DNA of 64,000 nt from Varunaivibrio sulfuroxidans (lineage in GTDB: Bacteria > Pseudomonadota > Alphaproteobacteria > Rhodospirillales > Magnetovibrionaceae), in contig NZ_CP119676.1 in the NCBI RefSeq assembly GCF_029318635.1, forward strand, positions 2,741,001-2,805,000, in the 5' to 3' direction. The first letter of the stretch is position 1; each line of letters begins with the position of its first letter. A program made the position numbers and the translations under genes. The notes below the pieces were generated by a model, which worked only from the letters and a program-made list of their open reading frames with translations, had not been told where the DNA came from and did not search any database. Positions 1 through 9,567 of the stretch are shown piece after piece.

Positions 1-1
1 T

Positions 2-127
2 TCGTCCAATTCCGTCGAGGCGCACATCTCCAGACTGAGGAAACGCCTGAATAACGCAGGGGCCAGCGTCTCGATCCATACCTTGCGCGGGGTTGGGTAT
101 CTCCTCTCCGAGGGAAGCGAGGGCTAG
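2..127 (+). CDS. Response regulator, C-terminal fragment (OmpR/PhoB type)
   Basis: Only the last 41 codons lie in the window; the gene begins upstream. The visible residues include VEAHISRLRKRL and TLRGVGYLL, the recognition helix and wing of the OmpR/PhoB winged-helix DNA-binding domain. It ends 11 bases before the histidine kinase start, so the two are almost certainly one two-component operon. The receiver domain is not visible, so the signal cannot be named. Confidence 0.85.
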   Translation, partial: SSNSVEAHISRLRKRLNNAGASVSIHTLRGVGYLLSEGSEG

Positions 128-138
128 GTTTTTCAGTC

Positions 139-1053
139 ATGGTCCAGCGCATCATCCTCAATGCCGTAATGACACTCCTTGCCTTGTGTCTTTTTGCGGT
201 CACGTGTGAATTTTTTCTGCAAGAACAGGTCAAGCTTTTCCTCTACGGGCATTGCCAACCCGAACCCATGGCGGTGCACATCAACCATATCGTCGTTGCG
301 ATCGTTTTTTCGGCCTTGGCGATCGTGATTTCGAGTTTTCTTAATTTTCGCTATGCCCGCGACTTACAGCGCTCCGAAAAAGCGCTTAAGGCGAAGGTCG
401 AGCGTCACCGCAATTTCGCCGCCGATGTCGCCCATGAATTGCGCACGCCGTTGGCCGTTTTACGCGCCAATATCGACGCTCTGGACATCACGCGTCCGGC
501 GCCGCTGGACGCCCTGCGGCATGACGTCGCCATCATGTCGCGTATCGTCGAGCAACTGTTGGCGCGCACTCGGCTCGATTCGATGGTCATCGCGGTCAAT
601 GAACAGGCCGATCTGGCCGAGGTCAGTCGAACGATCTCCGCTTTTCTTGCGCCCTACGCCATTAGCGAAGCCCGCTCCTTGGAGGTCATCGGTGCGGAAA
701 CCCCCCTGATCGTCCGAGGCAACGCCCCCGCGCTGGAACAGGCGTTGTGCAACTTGATCGAAAACGCCATCAAATATTCTCCCCGAGGCACAAAAATTAT
801 CTTAGAGGTGCTCGCCGGAGAAAAAGAACATGTCATCATGGTCAGCAATCGGGGGCGCGGCATTCCCGAAGGCATGCGCGAATCCATTTTTAAACGCTTC
901 TTGCGTGCCGATCGGCGCGGTGGTGGAGCGGGTTTAGGACTTTCGATCGTGCAAAGGGTCATGGAAATGCATGGCGGGAAAGTGACCGTTGAGGACGCGC
1001 CCGGCGGGGGAGCGCGGTTTTCCTTGCGTATTCCAGTGCAAGGTTCCCGCTAG
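139..1053 (+). CDS. Sensor histidine kinase
   Basis: A 304-residue inner-membrane histidine kinase, the partner of the regulator just upstream. A membrane segment occupies about residues 8-26 and a second about 47-65, with only a short loop of some 20 residues between, so there is no large periplasmic sensor. The H-box FAADVAHELRTPL carries phospho-acceptor His99. The N-box (LCNLIENAIKYSPRG) and the GAGLGLSIVQRV G-box of the HATPase domain are intact. HAMP is not obvious. It resembles short QseC/TctE-type kinases. The ligand cannot be deduced. The ATG start has only a weak ribosome-binding site, consistent with translational coupling to the regulator. Confidence 0.9.
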   Translation: MVQRIILNAVMTLLALCLFAVTCEFFLQEQVKLFLYGHCQPEPMAVHINHIVVAIVFSALAIVISSFLNFRYARDLQRSEKALKAKVERHRNFAADVAHELRTPLAVLRANIDALDITRPAPLDALRHDVAIMSRIVEQLLARTRLDSMVIAVNEQADLAEVSRTISAFLAPYAISEARSLEVIGAETPLIVRGNAPALEQALCNLIENAIKYSPRGTKIILEVLAGEKEHVIMVSNRGRGIPEGMRESIFKRFLRADRRGGGAGLGLSIVQRVMEMHGGKVTVEDAPGGGARFSLRIPVQGSR

Positions 1054-1329
1054 GGGGAAAAATTTCCGTAATGTGTGAGACAAACTTCCTTGTTGTCAGG
1101 AAGTTGTAAGGTTCGCCTGTCACATAGGCCCTTGAAACACGGTTTTGGGGCCTGAAAGATATGCTTCACGGGGGTTACGGGGAAATGACGCCTTTCTGGT
1201 TAAGAGGGTAAACGCACTACAAATTTGTTGGCTGAATTTTTTTTAAGGGCGTACCGCAAGGCGCGTGACCCTTATCCCGTCTTGGTTTTCGTTTGAGAAT
1301 TAAGCAAAGGCCAGCGGCCGAGGGAGAAA

Positions 1330-1500
1330 AAGAGAGGCCGGAGAGTTTCGAGTCATGGCTCCGGGGGGCGATTTTTTCGTACACGCGCCTGGGGTCGCGG
1401 AGAATGCCGTGGTCTTATGTCAGAGTCTGGCGCCCCAGGGATCACGGCAGCAGCCACCGTCAGATAGCGTGGGCCGCCTTCTGACGGTGGCGTCTTTTTC
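1330..1500 (+). ncRNA. Candidate structured RNA ending in an intrinsic terminator
   Basis: No coding gene is credible between 1054 and 1715. On the plus strand the segment contains a hairpin (CCGGAG near 1338 with CTCCGG near 1360), then two interleaved helices: 1388-1394 can pair with 1433-1439 and 1406-1414 with 1440-1448 (one G-U pair), the arrangement of an H-type pseudoknot or of two mutually exclusive folds. A strong terminator hairpin follows at 1453-1491. The terminator lies over 400 bases after the kinase stop, so it may end an independent small RNA or a long leader-like tail. No known RNA family was recognised. Confidence 0.4.
1453..1498 (+). terminator. Rho-independent terminator
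   Basis: The 12-base arms GCCACCGTCAGA (1453-1464) and TCTGACGGTGGC (1480-1491) pair perfectly around a 15-base loop and are followed by a T-rich run. The minus strand has no T-run after the stem, so it acts on plus-strand transcripts. Confidence 0.75.
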
Positions 1501-1530
1501 GGCGAGGTTCGACGTTTCGCGGAAGTTCGA

Positions 1531-1671
1531 CGTCCCGCAGGGCGTTGTGAAAAACGTTCCGGGAACGTCGTCGAAGACTTTTGAAAGTGAACGGCACTTC
1601 CGGCAAGTCTTCTCCTAGGTCTGTGACATTTTTCACAAACCAGGCGTATCGGATTAATAGGTCCCGACCCT
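1531..1671. repeat. Partial copy of the 267-bp MITE-like repeat (family A)
   Basis: This segment matches the right half of the complete element at 40728-40994: a CGTCCCGCAGGG start, the GTCGTCGAAGACTTTTG core, GTGACATTTTTCACAAACCA and a diverged end (GGTCCCGACCCT instead of GGTCCTGACCCT). The left terminal repeat is missing. It lies just past the 3' end of the SLC13 transporter gene. It has no open reading frame of its own. Confidence 0.8.
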
Positions 1672-1715
1672 AGCCGAAGCCTTTTTCCGTGTGTCATATG
1701 CGTATGCACCGTATT

Positions 1716-3260
1716 TCAGTTCCAGGTGACGAGAAACGCGCGCGCGAAAATGGCGGTGTATCCGCTGATCAGCAAAATCGCCCCCAGGTTCACCAGTATC
1801 CCCGCGCGCGCCATATCCCAGATGCGCAGATGTCCGCTGGCGAAAACGACCGCATTGGGCGGCGTCGCGACGGGCATCATAAACGCGCAACTGGCGCCGA
1901 TGACCACGGGAAGCGCCAGCACCATGGGGGCGATGCCCAGGTTTTCGCCGAGCGAGGCGATAATCGGTAAAAATGTCGCCGTGGTGGCGGTGTTGCTGGT
2001 CAATTCGGTTAGAAAAACGGTGACGCTGGTCAGGAGGACGCCGAGAATTAGTGGCGGGAACACGGCAAGACCGTGCAATGCCTCGCCGATCCAAACGGCC
2101 AGTCCGCTGGCGGCAACGGCGTCGGCGAGGGCGAGTCCGCCACCGAAAAGGATCAGAATTCCCCACGGTAGGCGGCGTGCGGTCGGCCAGTCGAGAAGTC
2201 CCCCCCCTTCCTTGAGGCGGGCGGGGATCAGAAATAGGCAAAGTCCCGCCGTTATGGCGATCCCGGCATCGCTCAGGGAAAATACGCTCGTCAGCTGATT
2301 TATGAGGGGCCGGGTAATCCAGAACAGCGCGGTGACGACAAACAGGACGAGCACGCTTTTTTCCGGCCCGCTGATGCGCCCTAAACTTGCCCGTTCACGC
2401 GCGATCACGTCGGTGGCGGCGGTGATGTCCAGTTCGTGAAGGCGATAGATAAAACGGGACAACAGGATCCATGTCATTATCAACAGAGCGAGCGAAAGCG
2501 GCAGGGCAAAGGCCATCCATTGGGCGAAGCCGATAGAGATTGCGTACCGCTCGGCCATGAAGGCGGCGAAGAACGCATTGGGCGGGGTGCCGACCAGCGT
2601 TGCGATACCGCCAATGCTACAGCCGTAGGCCGTGCCTAAAAGCAGCGCCTGGGCGAAATGACGTCGCCTTTCCTCCGGGACCGTGTCCCGAAATGCCGGC
2701 AGGGGGCGTGGGGAACGGGAACGCTCGTCGGGGGTGATGACGCGGATCACCGATAGCGCGATCGGCAACATCATCACCGCTGTGGCGGTGTTGCTGATCC
2801 ACATGCTAAGACCCCACGATACCGCCATGAACCCCGCGAGAACGGCGGGTGGACGGGCGCTGATCCGCGCCAGAACCAGCACGGCGATACGTTTGTGCAG
2901 CCCCCAGCGCTCCACCGCCAAGGCCAACATGAACCCTCCCATAAAAAGAAAAACCAGGGGGTTGGCGTAGGCGTGGCTGACCTTGTCCAGGGGGATGATC
3001 TTCAGAGCGGGGAAAAGGACGATGGGCAGCAGGGCGGTCGCCGCGAGGGGGATGGCCTCGCTCGCCCACCACAGCGCCATCGTCAGGGCGATGGCGGCGG
3101 TCTTCCAGGCGGTGGAAGATAGTCCAAGAGGCGGGGCGAAAATCGCCGGGGCGAGCAGGAAGGCGAAACCGAGCAGCAACACGCCGATCCGCCGGGCGGC
3201 GGCGAAAGGCGTCGCGGGGGACGCGATGGTGGGGGGTGGCTGGTTCATCTCCGGGATCAT
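1716..3260 (-). CDS. SLC13/DASS-family anion (probably dicarboxylate or sulfate) transporter
   Basis: A 514-residue inner-membrane carrier with about 11-12 hydrophobic segments. Two copies of the family signature are visible: SNTATAVMMLPIA in the first half and SNTATTATFLPII in the second, where the Asn-Thr pairs form the sodium and substrate site in VcINDY-type proteins. Members carry di- or tricarboxylates or sulfate, usually with sodium; the substrate cannot be fixed from sequence. It is transcribed alone. A second ATG four codons inside is an alternative start. Confidence 0.88.
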   Translation of the reverse strand: MIPEMNQPPPTIASPATPFAAARRIGVLLLGFAFLLAPAIFAPPLGLSSTAWKTAAIALTMALWWASEAIPLAATALLPIVLFPALKIIPLDKVSHAYANPLVFLFMGGFMLALAVERWGLHKRIAVLVLARISARPPAVLAGFMAVSWGLSMWISNTATAVMMLPIALSVIRVITPDERSRSPRPLPAFRDTVPEERRRHFAQALLLGTAYGCSIGGIATLVGTPPNAFFAAFMAERYAISIGFAQWMAFALPLSLALLIMTWILLSRFIYRLHELDITAATDVIARERASLGRISGPEKSVLVLFVVTALFWITRPLINQLTSVFSLSDAGIAITAGLCLFLIPARLKEGGGLLDWPTARRLPWGILILFGGGLALADAVAASGLAVWIGEALHGLAVFPPLILGVLLTSVTVFLTELTSNTATTATFLPIIASLGENLGIAPMVLALPVVIGASCAFMMPVATPPNAVVFASGHLRIWDMARAGILVNLGAILLISGYTAIFARAFLVTWN

Positions 3261-3408
3261 AGCACCATTGACGAAAAAAAGCCGCGCCGTTCCGCCTCTT
3301 CGGGGGCGATGGAAAGTCTATCGCGGATTATTTGGCTGAGTTTTTTTTGTTTATGGATTTTAAAGCGCGGCGAGCGCATTTTATCGAAAGGAAAAGGAAT
3401 GCCATTTG

Positions 3409-4095
3409 ATGAATACGCCCCCCGCATTGCGTCTCGCTGTTTTCGATTGTGACGGTACCTTGGTTGACAGCCAACAGGCGATCGTCGATGCCATGCGCCG
3501 CGCCTTCATCAAGCACGGTCATGATCGCCCTCGCCCCGAGGATGTCCGTTCCATGGTGGGGTTGCCGCTGATCGAGGCGATTTCGAGGTTGCTCCCGGAG
3601 CACCCACATGAGCGTCACCAAAATGTATGCGAAAGCTATAAGGACGCCTTTTCCCAATTGCGTCGGGCGGGTCGCGTTCATGAGCCGCTTTACGAGGGGG
3701 CGATCGAGGCGATCGGGGGGCTTGAGCGCGCCGGCTGGCTGCTTGGCGTGGCGACGGGAAAATCGCGCCGTGGCCTGGACGCCACCATCGGAACGCATGC
3801 CTTGGAAGGACGCTTCGCCACGCTTCAGACCTCAGACAGCGCCCCCGCCGGGAAGCCGGCGCCGGATATGATGTTACAGGCGCTGCGTGAGACCGGGGTC
3901 GAGGCGCGCGCCGCCGTCATGATCGGCGATACCACCTACGACATGGAAATGGCCCGTAATGCCGGCGTTCGTGCGATCGGAGTCGCCTGGGGATATCATG
4001 ATCCGGCGGCCTTGCGCGATGCCGGCGCACACTGCGTAATCGCGCGCTTCGCCGATTTGACGGGGGTCTTGGACGCGATGATGGAGACGGCGTGA
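3409..4095 (+). CDS. gph: HAD-superfamily phosphatase, phosphoglycolate phosphatase-like
   Basis: A 228-residue cytoplasmic HAD subfamily IA hydrolase. Motif I is FDCDGTLVDS with both catalytic aspartates, motif II is the GVATGKS stretch, motif III the lysine in PAGKPAPDM, and motif IV is MIGDTTYDMEMA. The cap domain lies between motifs I and II. The family removes phosphate from small molecules such as 2-phosphoglycolate; exact substrate specificity is inferred. The ATG at 3409 is preferred over a TTG one codon earlier, with AAGGAAAAGGAA upstream as ribosome-binding site. The stop overlaps the start of the AsmA gene. Confidence 0.85.
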   Translation: MNTPPALRLAVFDCDGTLVDSQQAIVDAMRRAFIKHGHDRPRPEDVRSMVGLPLIEAISRLLPEHPHERHQNVCESYKDAFSQLRRAGRVHEPLYEGAIEAIGGLERAGWLLGVATGKSRRGLDATIGTHALEGRFATLQTSDSAPAGKPAPDMMLQALRETGVEARAAVMIGDTTYDMEMARNAGVRAIGVAWGYHDPAALRDAGAHCVIARFADLTGVLDAMMETA

Positions 4096-6188
4096 TGCGC
4101 AGAGTGTTAAAAATTGCGGGCGTGACGATGTTGCTGGTCGTCGCCGTGGCGGTATCCGCCGTGGTGATGCTGTCGCAGATGGATTTCAATCGTTTCAAGG
4201 ACACCATCAGCGCCGAGGTCAAGGCCGCCACCGGCCGCGATCTCAAGATCACGGGGAATATCACGTTGAAAACGGCGCTGACGCCGACTCTAAGCGTCGA
4301 TGGCGTAACCTTCGCCAATGCTTCCTGGAGCCAGACTCCCACCATGGCTACGGTGCGTCATGTCGAGGCTCGGTTGGACTTGTGGCCGCTCTTATTGGGG
4401 ACCGTTCATATTCAGCATTTGGCGATAGACGGGGTTACCATTTTGGCGGAAGTCGGCGCCGATGGAAAGGCGAACTGGGAATTTCCCTCGGTTTCCAGAA
4501 CGCCGCCGGCGGAGAATACGGCGGACATGGGCGCCCCATCCACGGGAGAAGGCGTCTTCGTGCCCCGTATTAGCGACATTGCGATGCGCAATGTGCGGGT
4601 GCGCTTTGTTAATCATCGCGACGCCCAGGATGTGACATTGTCCCTGGACCGTCTGAATGCGCGCGCGCAAACCTACGACGCGCCGATCCGTTGGGATGTT
4701 CTGGGCCGCTTGGGCGACGCCGAGGTCGCCGCGGTGGCCAGAACGGGCTCGTTGCGTCAATTGCTCGAAAGTGGCCGCGAAACGTTCCCCGTTTATCTCG
4801 AACTCAAGGGGCCCGGTCTTTCCGTCAAGATGGAAGGGGGCGTCGATCAACCCGCCCAAGGCTTGGGGGTGGATATCGCGGTTTCGGCGCAGGTCATGAA
4901 CACCCAGCGTTTGGCGCGGGCGCTGGGCGCGAGTATGCCGGTCGTGGCCGAGACGACGGTGAACTTCAATCTTAAGGGGGCGGGCGCGCATTACGGATTC
5001 GGAGATATCGCCGTTCATTCCGGGCGCAGCGATCTTGGGGGGCGGCTGGATGTCGATTTTTCAGGTGCGCGCCCAAAGTTGACCGCCGACCTCACGGCGG
5101 TGCGCCTGGACCTGGATCAAATTTTGCCGGGGTGGGACGGTGCGTCCACCGCGACGGATGTGAGCCAGGGGGGGGCGCCGGACAAACGGCTTTTTTCCGC
5201 CGCGCCGTTGCCGTGGGGGATGCTTAAACAGGTTGATGTCACAGCCTCGATCTCTCTGGGCAAATTGATAGCGCACCGCACGGAGATCGATCATGTCGAG
5301 GCCCAGTTCGCCATCAGTGACGGCGAACTGAACAGCAAAACGCTTTCGGCGGAGCTGGGCGGAACGAAAGTTGACGGCGTGCTTAGCGCCAGCGTGGCGG
5401 ATCAGGAACCTCGCCTGGCTTTGCGCCTGGAAAGCCGTGCGCTGGATGTCGGTTCCATGTTGAAGCTGCTGGGTCAACCGCCGTACCTGGATCTTAAGCT
5501 CGACGGCGATATCGACGTTCACGGAACGGGGCGATCCGTGCGGCAGATCATGGCGACCCTGGGGGGGCGGGTGCTGTTGGTGGGCCGCGACGGGCGTCTC
5601 AACGACACCACGTTGCAAGCGGCGATGACCGGCTTGCAGAACGTCCTGCCTTGGATCAACGACCAAAACGCCACCGCCATCAACTGTACGGTCGCCCGTT
5701 TCGACGTTTACCGAGGTCTGGCGACGGCCCAGGCCTTGATGATGGATACCACCGCTTTGGATGCGTGGGGGCGGGGAAGCGCCGATTTGCGTGATGAGAA
5801 ACTGGATTTTTCCGTTTCGACATCGGCGAAAAATGTCAGTTTGGCGAAACTGGCGCTGCCCTTTAAAATACAGGGCACGTTCCTAGAGCCCAAGGTTACC
5901 ACGGATGTCGGCGGGGCCGTGGCGGGCGCATTGGGGGTCGTGGGCGGCGTGTTGTCCACGCCGGCGCAGTTGTTGGGGTCGCTTGTCGGCGCTCGGGGCG
6001 ACGCGACCGCCCTGAGCGCGTCCTGCCTGAAGGCGCTTGGGAACGCGTCTGGACAACCCAAGACGCCGGAAACGTCCCGGCCTGGAAACGCATCCCCGCG
6101 GACACCGCAAAGCACCCCCCTAAACCTGCCGTCGGGCGATCTGGGTAAAGGTGTCGAAGGCCTTGTCAAGGGGGTGATAGGGCGCTAA
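4095..6188 (+). CDS. AsmA-family protein
   Basis: A 697-residue protein with one N-terminal membrane anchor (about residues 5-27) and a long periplasmic part. The N-terminal segment after the anchor (FNRFKDTISAEVKAATGRDL, then ITLKTALTPTLSVDGVTFAN) is typical of AsmA. The C-terminal AsmA region spans roughly residues 400-600. Known members are long bridge-like proteins that affect phospholipid transport to, and assembly of, the outer membrane. The last 60 residues are rich in Pro, Thr and Ser. Its ATG overlaps the phosphatase stop by one base, so the two are translationally coupled. The precise lipid role here is inferred. Confidence 0.88.
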   Translation: MRRVLKIAGVTMLLVVAVAVSAVVMLSQMDFNRFKDTISAEVKAATGRDLKITGNITLKTALTPTLSVDGVTFANASWSQTPTMATVRHVEARLDLWPLLLGTVHIQHLAIDGVTILAEVGADGKANWEFPSVSRTPPAENTADMGAPSTGEGVFVPRISDIAMRNVRVRFVNHRDAQDVTLSLDRLNARAQTYDAPIRWDVLGRLGDAEVAAVARTGSLRQLLESGRETFPVYLELKGPGLSVKMEGGVDQPAQGLGVDIAVSAQVMNTQRLARALGASMPVVAETTVNFNLKGAGAHYGFGDIAVHSGRSDLGGRLDVDFSGARPKLTADLTAVRLDLDQILPGWDGASTATDVSQGGAPDKRLFSAAPLPWGMLKQVDVTASISLGKLIAHRTEIDHVEAQFAISDGELNSKTLSAELGGTKVDGVLSASVADQEPRLALRLESRALDVGSMLKLLGQPPYLDLKLDGDIDVHGTGRSVRQIMATLGGRVLLVGRDGRLNDTTLQAAMTGLQNVLPWINDQNATAINCTVARFDVYRGLATAQALMMDTTALDAWGRGSADLRDEKLDFSVSTSAKNVSLAKLALPFKIQGTFLEPKVTTDVGGAVAGALGVVGGVLSTPAQLLGSLVGARGDATALSASCLKALGNASGQPKTPETSRPGNASPRTPQSTPLNLPSGDLGKGVEGLVKGVIGR

Positions 6189-6238
6189 AACGCCAGAAAT
6201 AGAGTCCGTCGCCGCCTTGAGACCGTCGTGAGAATTTC

Positions 6239-6937
6239 ATGAGTAAGCGCCGTTACGCCGATGTCGCCGTTGTTCCTCACGACGGCGTATTTTCCATCGC
6301 CTTGGATGGGCGCACCGTCAAAACCCCTGGTGGGGAGGTGTTGGCGGTGCGCACCATGACGCTGGGCGACGCCGTCGCCGGAGAATGGCGCGCCCAAGGT
6401 GAGACCATTTTACCCGCCACCATGCCTCTGACCCGCTATGCCAGCACGGCGATTGACCGCATCGCGCCGGCGCGCGGACGTATCATCGACGCGATGATAC
6501 GTCACGTCGATACCGACGCGCTGTGTTACCGCGCCGAGGACCCCACCGACCTGGTCGCACGGCAAAGTGCGCGGTGGGACCCGGTCCTCGACTGGGCGCA
6601 AGACAGGTTCGCCGTGCGTTTCACGGTTGCTCGGGGGATCATGCCTGTTCAGCAACCCGATACCCACCATCGGGCGCTGCGCGCGTATGTGTCGGGGTTT
6701 CGTGATCTAAGCCTGACGGTGTTGGGCGATCTGGCGGAGATGACGGGTTCGCTCATCATCGCCGCCGCCGCCGCCGAGGGCCACTTTGATGCGGAGCAGG
6801 CTTTCGCGCTTTCGCACCTTGACGAAACCTATCAAATCGAACGTTGGGGGCAAGACGAAGAGGCGCGAATCCGCCGGGATAACGTGAAAACGGACATCGG
6901 CCATGCCGTGAACGCGCTGGCCCTGGATAGGGACTGA
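6239..6937 (+). CDS. ATP12-family F1-ATPase assembly chaperone
   Basis: A 232-residue protein of the ATP12 family, found in alphaproteobacteria and mitochondria, where it binds the free F1 alpha subunit during ATP synthase assembly. Recognisable features are the N-terminal RYADVAVVPHDGVFSIALDGR, the PATMPLTRYASTAID segment, the LCYRAEDPTDLVARQ stretch and the C-terminal SHLDETYQIERWGQDEEA. The length is typical. It lies 50 bases after the AsmA gene and probably belongs to the same transcript; co-occurrence with gph is common in alphaproteobacteria. The role is inferred from the family. Confidence 0.9.
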   Translation: MSKRRYADVAVVPHDGVFSIALDGRTVKTPGGEVLAVRTMTLGDAVAGEWRAQGETILPATMPLTRYASTAIDRIAPARGRIIDAMIRHVDTDALCYRAEDPTDLVARQSARWDPVLDWAQDRFAVRFTVARGIMPVQQPDTHHRALRAYVSGFRDLSLTVLGDLAEMTGSLIIAAAAAEGHFDAEQAFALSHLDETYQIERWGQDEEARIRRDNVKTDIGHAVNALALDRD

Positions 6938-6960
6938 CGGAGAGGCCGCGGTGCGATGGT

Positions 6961-7557
6961 TTAGGTTTCGTTACGCTGCGCTTCTTGGGAAGGCTCCGCA
7001 TCGCCGGGGTCGTCGATTTGGTGGCGCATGATCAGGGGCAATTGTAGGGCGCTGAACAAAACGGTTAGCGGCATTACCCCGAACACCTTGAAATCAACCC
7101 AAAAATTCGTGGTCTGGGTGCGCCAGACGTATTCGTTGGCCAGCGCCAGGAAAAGAAAGAAAAAGGCCCAGCGCCACGTCAATTTGCGCCATCCCCCCTC
7201 GTCCAGGTGGATCGCGCCCTGCAGGGCGATTTTGAACAGATTTTTGCGTAGGGCCAGCCCCACAAACAGCGCCGTGGCGAACAGGGCGTTGACGATGGTC
7301 GGTTTGAGCTTGATGAAGGTATCGTCCTGTAAAATCAAGGTCAAACCGCCGAACACCAGGATGAACGCCCCCGCGATTAGGGGCATCGCCGGAATGTGCC
7401 GACCGTTGAAATAGGCATACCCCAGCGACGCTACGGTGGCGATCATGAAGGCGAACGTGGCGTAGAAAATATCGGCGCGGGCATTGACGACAAAGAACAA
7501 GGCCAGAGGGCCGACCTCCATCGCGATGCGCTGAAATGCTTTTTTGTTATGTGCCAT
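6961..7557 (-). CDS. yciB: YciB/IspZ-family inner-membrane protein (septation protein A)
   Basis: A 198-residue protein with five or six membrane segments. It shows the family pattern: MEVGPLALFFVVNARADIFYA at the start, FNGRHIPAMPLIAG in the middle, and the signature WRKLTWRWAFFFLFLALANE followed by FWVDFKVFGVMPLT. YciB acts in cell-envelope and division-site integrity in enterobacteria and is required for septation in Shigella; the biochemical activity is unknown. It is convergent with the ATP12 gene, with 23 bases between the stops. Confidence 0.92.
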   Translation of the reverse strand: MAHNKKAFQRIAMEVGPLALFFVVNARADIFYATFAFMIATVASLGYAYFNGRHIPAMPLIAGAFILVFGGLTLILQDDTFIKLKPTIVNALFATALFVGLALRKNLFKIALQGAIHLDEGGWRKLTWRWAFFFLFLALANEYVWRTQTTNFWVDFKVFGVMPLTVLFSALQLPLIMRHQIDDPGDAEPSQEAQRNET

Positions 7558-7724
7558 CGTCTGCGATCATAAGGCGTGGGCGGGCTTTTCGCTAGTGCAA
7601 ATGCACGGCGCGCGTGGTATCAAAAATAACGATTTTCCCCACCGAACGGTTAAAAATGGTCCTCACGACGGGACATCTCGCGGGAAAAATTCGTGGTATC
7701 GCAGCGACGATGAGGGGGATGTCC

Positions 7725-9257
<1,533 letters not shown>

Positions 9258-9300
9258 AGCGCCGATTTGGGATCGGAGAACGTGGGAACGGTGCGGGGCG

Positions 9301-9528
9301 ATGATGACGGAACGGCTGGCGCGTAAGGAAGATACGCATAAGGAAAAATTGAGATGCCTGGGTCGTTTCGCCGCGCAATTGGCGGGAATTCTGTTTTTGA
9401 TTGCGGCGGCGCTGGTCGTCAATCTGGCCTACACGCCGAGGATCCCGTGGTTTGTCGTCGTCCTGCTTGGCGGGGCGTTCGTGATCGTTTCCAAAGCGCG
9501 CAAGGTTATGGCGTTGTTCGATGCGTGA
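9301..9528 (+). CDS. Small two-helix membrane protein between pccB and pccA
   Basis: A 75-residue protein (74 if the second ATG is used) with two hydrophobic helices, about residues 23-43 and 50-66, joined by a short turn containing NLAYTPRIPW. No domain was recognised. It sits between the two propionyl-CoA carboxylase genes, on the same strand and probably the same transcript. It could be a membrane anchor or simply a neighbour; the sequence does not say. Uninterrupted reading frame, plausible hydrophobicity and operon position support it as a real gene. Confidence 0.6.
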   Translation: MMTERLARKEDTHKEKLRCLGRFAAQLAGILFLIAAALVVNLAYTPRIPWFVVVLLGGAFVIVSKARKVMALFDA

Positions 9529-9567
9529 GTGGGCGCAAATCAAAAAGTAAAAAGGGAGGTGGCGTCC

